Positions 57,871 through 64,000 of a stretch of DNA of 64,000 nucleotides are shown piece after piece. Under the pieces are notes generated by a model, which searched no databases, was not told where the DNA came from, and saw only the letters and a program-made list of their open reading frames with translations. Origin of the DNA: Sympetrum striolatum (taxonomy: Eukaryota; Arthropoda; Insecta; Odonata; Libellulidae). The stretch lies in the NCBI GenBank assembly GCA_947579665.1, contig OX388351.1:4030001-4094000 (forward strand). The letters run 5' to 3'. Position 1 is the first letter of the stretch. Each line of letters begins with the position of its first letter. Made by a program: the position numbers and the translations under genes.

Positions 57871-59475
57871 ACCTTCTCCATATACGTAGTACAGAGAAAG
57901 TATTGTTTTCATGAAAAAAATCGGCTTCGAGATTTCAACGGAAATACACGTTTTGGGATCACTGGTGTGGGTATGTGTGTGCTTGTGTGTGCTTGTGGGC
58001 GCTCTAACGTAAAAACTATTAGCCGTATCAATACCAAACTTCATATAAAGCACTGTTGTAGATGCTGTCAGAGTTGATTAGTTTTTGGAGTAAATCGGTT
58101 AACCGAAAGTCAAGCTTTATTCTTCAAAGCTAATTCCCGTGTTTGCAAAATATCTCTTTAAATATGATATTTAGGAATATACTATTATTAATAGATGTCT
58201 TACAAAATGTAATTTACTATAACTTTTGTATGAAGTATCACTGATTGTTCAGGAGTTATTAGTTAAATACCGATAAACCGGAAGTTGCTGATTATGTACT
58301 TTGTGGGCGCTCTAACATGAAAACTATTTGTCGTATCAACACCTAATTGTAGAAGTATTGTTAAAAGTGCTTCGACAGCTTAGGTCATTTCGCACATTGG
58401 CTCCCACCGGGAATCGAACCCGGGACCGCTTTCACTATAGGCAAACGCGCTGTCCACATGACTATCCGGGAGCCTAGAACACCTAATTTCATATATTTTT
58501 AGGTAGGTGCCGTTGGAGTTGATTGGTTTTTGGAGTAAATCGGTTAACCGGAGGTCGAGCTTTATTTTTCGAAGTTCGTTTCCGTTTTAGCAAAATTCCT
58601 CCATAAATCTGATATTTATGCATATACATATATATTATCTATAAAAGGTACAAAAAATGTATTTTTCTATTAGTTTTGTTTAAAAAGAATATCGATATCA
58701 ACCACCATTTAGGAGTCGTATCATAATTAACCAAATTCTTGTTATAGCGACATATTTACGTTAAAATGTCGTTTACATTAATACAATTACATAATAATGT
58801 TATATTTAACATGGTTACTGTATTTCTTCAAGTTTTAATTGTAAGTGGATTTTGAATTTAAAACAAGCGTATTTATTACAAAATAATTATTCAGTTATAA
58901 TGTTTTGTTGCCGTTATGGATTTATTTTCACAATAACAATAAAGTTCGTTACTATTGGTTTGTTTACATGGCAAACAATGCAATGCAATGCTTCTATCGC
59001 TTAGTCTCTTGCTATAGATTGAGCTCTGGCTGATTGATGATAATTAATAGGTTTTCTTCTTTGCTATTTTACTCCATCCTTCTTCTTTATTACCTTTCTT
59101 TTATGTATATAAATAATTTTCGTCATTCACTGTTATATTTTAAGTTCCACTGTTTAAATATGTAGTGTTTATGATTGTTAATAGTTTGTGTCGCTCGTGT
59201 ATTTTTTTGCTCCTCGTTCGTATTTTGATTGCTTTTTCATCGCCTATTATAATCAGTTTTGTGATTCATCCTATAGTGGTGCTTGTAGTAGACTCAAAAG
59301 GCCAATTTCACTGTTTTTCATCTAACATGTCCCGATAAACATTATTTATAATATTTGTGACGTAAAATTTAATATGATATAAATTAATCACTAAAATATC
59401 TTCCAAGTTTAGATTGACTATAGAGTTCGAAAATACTGTCGTAGATAAATATTTACATCTTATATATGGAGAAAT
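57871..59475 (+). mobile_element. Unnamed repeat element with internal ~310-bp units, copy 2
   Basis: Homologous to 17319-18302 from CCTTCTCCATATACG at the left to TATATATGGAGAAAT at the right. GGGCGCTCTAAC starts units at 57997 and 58305 (period 308). ACCGGAAGT is kept at 58277 and changed elsewhere. A third unit is interrupted by the SINE at 58350-58487. The 58700-59400 part has only weak counterparts in copy 1 and probably includes extra sequence. A further right-end fragment lies at 60081-60120. Confidence 0.65.
58350..58487 (-). mobile_element. tRNA-derived SINE with 11-bp target duplication
   Basis: Minus strand starts CTAGGCTCCCGGATAGTCAT and contains an acceptor-like pair GGCTCCC/GGGAGCC, an A-box region (TAGTCATGTGG) and a perfect B box in CCCGGGTTCGATTCCCGG, then a 50-base unrelated tail ending in TTTTAACAATACTTCTAC. 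AACACCTAATT flanks both sides (58339-58349 and 58488-58498), proving insertion as a unit. The anticodon arm does not fold as a normal 5-bp stem, so this is a SINE transcribed by Pol III and not a working tRNA gene. Confidence 0.88.
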
Positions 59476-60080
59476 TCATGTGCTGGCCACATCAGATTTT
59501 TCTTAATTGTGATGCGTTATTGCTTTTCGGTGAAAGTGTTTTGTTTTGGGTGGCGCTGAAGGAGAAAGACCACCCTTAATTAGCGTGAGCGCCGTGTAGG
59601 GTGACTCTCGGAAAATATTTAAGGAACTGGTCGACGAGGAGGAGGACGACCCTCTCTAACTCATGACGCTGCTTCTACGATTGCACTCCGGCAGCCGAAG
59701 GCATTGCTTGCAGGCCCTATATCGAGATAAGACCGAAGGAAAGGAGTCGACAGGTGAAAATCACGGCAGAGAAACGAGATCGCGAGGAGCGGTTCACATA
59801 AAATTATTGGTATTCGGATTAGAGCGACTCCACCACGGATGCCATATTGTAACAGCTCAAAATTTATTTTTGTTGATCCTTGATTTTGTTTTGTTTAACC
59901 TAATTAAGTAATAAATTCAATTGTGCATAAGGCTAGAAATTGGAGTCCTAAATTTTAATTTTTTTTACCCGCGATTGCCTTGTCCTTGCAATGCCCTCCG
60001 TCGACAAACTCTGGAACCCAATAATTGATACAGTTACTTTGATTGTTCTGTAGATTTTGCGGACGATTTTGTTTCGTTTC
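59476..60080. other. GC-richer island (59510-59840), no gene recognised
   Basis: An 82-codon plus-strand frame (59663-59911) has no motif. The end, TGTAACAGCTC with AATAAATTC shortly after, recalls an LTR or a 3' end but no partner is found. The island lies between two copies of the GGAGAAAxTCATGTGCTG end block, so it may be part of a larger repeat or a later insertion. Confidence 0.35.
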
Positions 60081-60120
60081 AATATATGGAGAAAGTCATG
60101 TGCTGTTCACATCAGATTTT
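60081..60120 (+). repeat. Right-end fragment of the unnamed element, copy 3
   Basis: AATATATGGAGAAAGTCATG followed by TGCTGTTCACATCAGATTTT repeats the block at 59461-59503 and 18289-18325. Confidence 0.7.
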
Positions 60121-63100
60121 TATTTTCATCTCGTCTTGTTTTCTTTATTGAATTTTGTATCTTAAAATAATCAATAAATAAATAATAAGTAGACTCTTGG
60201 AGGTCTTGATATAAATAAAATCCACCACTACGATGAGAGAAAACATTTATTTATATAGCTATATTGTGAATTTGAAATAAATATATTTTCTTTCAACAAT
60301 AAACACAAAATTCTCTACAGTGACCTTTTATTTCTTTAGTTCCAATGACTGATTCCAATTTCATTCTTTATTTTCATCAAATATATGCTCAATCGCTCTA
60401 TTACTTTACGACAATACTACGGGAAATTTGGTTTATCGTAGGAAAAAATTAGCTGATACCAATATTCCCGTAACCTTAGACAATCTCTACTTTTTTGAAT
60501 AAATAACTCACAGGTGAAGTTAGAAATAAAAATCTACGAAATAATTTAACTTTTGTCCATACCGGATTTATGGTTATTGTAACAGCTTAGTTATTAAGTT
60601 TCTTTATTTGTTAATTTTTGCCTACTTTAATCGAAAGACGATTCTGGATGAAGAAACAATGTGAATGTATGACGAACAAGTCATCATTATTCCCTCTTAT
60701 TTTGTACATCCTCGACAGCCACGTGGTGGTGTAATGCAATACCACCTCGAGGCCTTGTAAGCTCATACGAAACCAACCCATTGCTCACAAATATAACCTT
60801 CACTCAAGAACCTCTTTGGTCGTATATACTTCATGTGATCTATTCATTTAGTTTTCTTAGTCCGTGTTACTCCTTCAAGTCTCCTTCATTTCCCAATTCG
60901 TTGCCTACCTTTTCTGTATTGACATTTGGAAAACAATCTCTACTTTTATTAGTGATGTACAGAAACATTATTAAGAGGCGATACGCAGCAATGTTGTAAC
61001 ATTTTAAGACTCCTCGCAGCATTTCTAAGATGAATATCCAGTTCTGATGTTATTACCAATATTTTATTGTTTATTCAATTTCAAATAATACATAAAATAT
61101 AATAAAAATGACATTTTATAACTTAGTTTATTGTTATCAAGTTTTATTAATATTTTTAATTTTTTATAAATTATTTTTGATATTTATTATTATTTATAAA
61201 TTATCTCATTTTATTGGTATCATTAATTTATTATTTAACTATTTCAGATTAAAAGGGATACGTTTACAGTTTGTTTTCTTTGATATGATAATGCATGAAT
61301 TTGTGATAATGTGTAATGATGTTGTGAATGAAATCTTCTATTATATTTATATTATATTTTATTACTATTATTCTATTTTCATTGAAAATACCTTGGACTC
61401 TTTACAGAAAGACATATTTTAATGGGAATTAACGGAAAAAAAACGGTTAAGATTTTTGAGGGAATAGAAAACCTAAACAAAATTTAGAAAAAATGATACT
61501 ATTGAGAATGCACTAACAGTTTAAGAATGTGGGCAACTCACAATTATGGATGAAAGAAATTATGAAATTAAGTAATAGCTGAAAGATATTAAGATTAAAC
61601 TATTTCATAGAAACCAAACGTGGTATCCAAAATATCGCAAATCCATCTACATAACTTAACATATATTCATTTCATTAACGTTTTTTGTTCCCTCTGTCCG
61701 TTGCACATCTCCATAATGTCCAAAAGATCAATGCTGGCATCTATTCTTCTACACCATCGGGTCATAATCGATCATACTCTTTACATCAAAAATTTCGAGA
61801 GACTTTTAAACCAGTAAACCCGACGTCGCCTACGGCCTTGCCGACAGCCCGACCCAATGGGTGTTAACCAGCTGTTGTTTTGTTAGGCTACTCTTACCCC
61901 CGAAATGTCTTTTGAGGACTTTCATACTACCAATTGCGTGAGGCGCAACCGAGGGAACGAAAAACCGAAGAAAAGAAGATCTTAAGCGTGCAATACCTCC
62001 CGTTTTTTACTTTTAAGAGCTTGTATTTCGGCAAGGAAAGGTATATGTGCCGACGCGGACCCCCTGGGGAGGGACTTCATTCGCAATAACGTGCACTAAG
62101 TCATAAAATATGCTATCAAAATGTGTATCGTATAGACAACCAAAATTAACTATATAGATCATCCACATTTCAATTCCATGATTCAATCCTCTCGATGACT
62201 TATGGACTGAGGTCGGTAGCCGTTTTGACAGAAAGGGTACGTTATTATTCATTGGTGTTCTGTGTGCAATTTAACAAAATTGCCAAACATTCCTTTTGCC
62301 TAAAAATCAACAATATATTTAGTGAAGCGGACTAAAGCAAGCCAATGGATCGTGCCAAGACGTAATTTAATAAATTGACTACAGAATAATAATTTTAAAA
62401 TGTACTCCTAAAATGTTTTACATGGATCACGAAATACGAATACAATTCCTGGAATAAAAATTGCTGGTTAAAAAGAGAGACTGTTTAAGGATCAAATCAA
62501 TCATAGGTATTGTGAATCAACCAAAAGTATTACATCACAAAACTTATTTGAAAGCCTCATCATAAGCAAAGGCAACTTACTGACTCATTGATTACCGTTA
62601 TGGTAGTTTTATAAAGGGAAAAATATATACAAATGATGAAGAAAATCAAAGGAAGTGGTTGTTTAAATAATGAAGGCAATAATAATATGCATACTAACAA
62701 TATCCACTTATCTCAGACAATTAGCTATCCTTAGACCAAACTTTTTGTTTCATCGGTTTTTCAAATTAGATACAAATTAATGAAGCATTTACCTTTTAAG
62801 TGTTATAATGAATAATCACTAGAAGTAAGTATTGATAAATCTATGTGACGTAAAAGCAATTCGACTTCCCGATATCCGTTACCGTTGGTGACTTCTCGTG
62901 TTGAACTTGAAAGGTTTTTAACGAGATTTGAAACCTCTAATTCATTAACAGCCGTGTTCCCAATTTTGTTTCGTTACATGAGAATTATTTACAAATATTA
63001 ACATCCGATAAAGGAAAAGGAGAACAATAATGGAACATTTTCGAAGTTAAAAAGCTATTCCCAGCTCCAACAAAGAATATTTCGCAAAGACATAAAACGG

Positions 63101-63149
63101 AACGTCAGAAGTATCACACAAGGCATATTTGCTTATTCGATCACAGGTG
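60121..63149. other. AT-rich stretch with a GC-balanced patch at 61800-62100, no gene recognised
   Basis: Frames such as 61108-61422 (104 codons, Ile/Phe/Tyr-rich) reflect T-rich sequence. The 61685-61867 frame enters a short GC-rich patch (GACGTCGCCTACGGCCTTGC) without any motif. No repeat of the window's families is seen. Confidence 0.4.
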
Positions 63150-63400
63150 AACTTAACGAACAATAACTTCGCTTATTAAATGATTACTAAGCTTAGCACA
63201 TAATAACTAAGCTTAGCATGTGATAGCTTATTTTCTTAAGTAATAATTCCACTTAGGAAATTATAACTCCGCTTCTTAAGCGATAACATAACACTTAGTA
63301 AATATTCTAAAATCTGTCACTTATATTCTTAAGTGAAAGCTTTGCTTAGCAAATGGTAATTCCGCTTATAAAAAGACAACTTCTCAACTTAAGAGATAAA
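63150..63400. repeat. Degenerate ~21-bp minisatellite
   Basis: About ten diverged copies of a unit like AATAACTTCGCTTAGNAAATG follow each other: AATAACTTCGCTTATTAAATG, ATTACTAAGCTTAGCACAT, AATAACTAAGCTTAGCATGTG, ATAACTCCGCTTCTTAAGCG and others. Length varies between 19 and 22 bases. Confidence 0.7.
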
Positions 63401-64000
63401 TATTATTATACCTTCAGTTCATCTTAACAGAGACTTCGCTGAAACTAATACCATATTTACGAATAACTACCGGACAGTAAATTTATCTGAGTAACTAAAT
63501 TGGCAGGATTTGTTTTCTAAAGCAATTTACGCTAAGTGCGAAAAGTTTCAAATTCCGCTTAGATACGTTTTATTGAATTACAACGTTATGAAAAATAAGA
63601 ACCTTGAATAATACGATGCTTTAGCTGATATGATATGTAAATAACATCTAATCACATGACGGCTCATGCTAGTCTTTAAAACTTGGATAGTCTTTTCTGG
63701 TGGAAACCCGAAAGTCTCTTAGCTATTGTGTAGTTGCATCAAGAAAAACGACAACAAGCTGCCAAATTTTAATTTAAGCATAATAGTTAATATAATAAAT
63801 GTAGCTACAATGAAGTCAAACTATTATTCTCTTAATTTTATATCCACACGTTTTAATTTAAACCATTGCTTCTGAAAAGAAATATTATTTAAAATGAGAT
63901 TTTTGGGTTCCACTATTTGTTTTTTTTAATGAAATTGGATTATAAGGAAAGAAGATTTTATTTTGATATTTTGAGCTTCGCTGAAACGTTTTACGGCTAT
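63401..64000. other. AT-rich stretch, nothing recognised
   Basis: No gene or repeat visible up to the window end. Confidence 0.45.

Noticed and set aside
58405..58487. Functional tRNA gene on the minus strand
   Set aside because: Acceptor and T arms look right but the anticodon arm does not pair properly, and the unit has an extra tail and target duplication, so it is a SINE.
61108..61422. 104-codon Ile/Phe/Tyr-rich frame
   Set aside because: Expected from AT-rich DNA; no motif.

Overview
The window looks like nuclear DNA of an arthropod, most likely an insect. It is AT-rich, has no prokaryotic gene packing or operons, and is strewn with decayed non-LTR retrotransposons of the CR1/Jockey-like type, a hAT/Buster-type element, a piggyBac-type MITE and tRNA-derived SINE sequence. 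This placement is inferred from the family mix; no species call is possible from the sequence alone.

The best host-gene evidence is at the left edge. On the minus strand (834-1089) lies a first coding exon of 85 codons plus one base. It carries an engrailed-homology-1 repressor motif (FSIEHIL) and a WLQCTRYHPPKLP block, and ends in a canonical splice donor, as in ANTP-class/NK-like homeobox proteins. The homeodomain exon would lie beyond base 1. Most of the rest is therefore upstream or intergenic DNA. Four small minus-strand open blocks (24373-24575, 32605-32706, 36479-36601, 38632-38764) and one plus-strand block (28446-28533) are framed by plausible splice signals and are listed as low-confidence exons. 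Several GC-richer, pyrimidine-rich islands interrupt the AT-rich sequence.

Mobile elements fill the middle and right. A 5'-truncated CR1/Jockey-like element runs 39261-41640 (minus), and fragments of the same broad group lie at about 8.5, 12.8, 16, 19.6, 34.3, 42.2, 45 and 46.2-47.7 kb, many visible only as short frameshifted homology. Two of them share a 3'-end hairpin although their proteins differ. A second kind of non-LTR end lies at 42.3-43.0 kb, and a dispersed family with (TAA)n tails occurs four times (3.7, 10.0, 11.9, 31.1 kb). A piggyBac-type MITE with TTAA duplication (43805-44420), a 2.8-kb hAT/Buster element with a BED-finger transposase pseudogene and an internal 37-bp perfect palindrome (47679-50516), a foldback repeat (22507-22957) and two copies of an unnamed ~1-1.6-kb element with internal 317-bp repeats (17319-18302; 57871-59475) follow. 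The second copy is split by a 138-bp tRNA-derived SINE with an 11-bp target duplication.

The most unusual structure is a 4.6-kb tandem array (52762-57388): four ~1.14-kb units, each with six modules carrying tRNA-type B boxes (GGTTCGANNCC) spaced 148-176 bp apart, a 7-bp hairpin near the unit end and a (TA)n junction. It resembles a higher-order satellite built from Pol III internal-promoter-like monomers.
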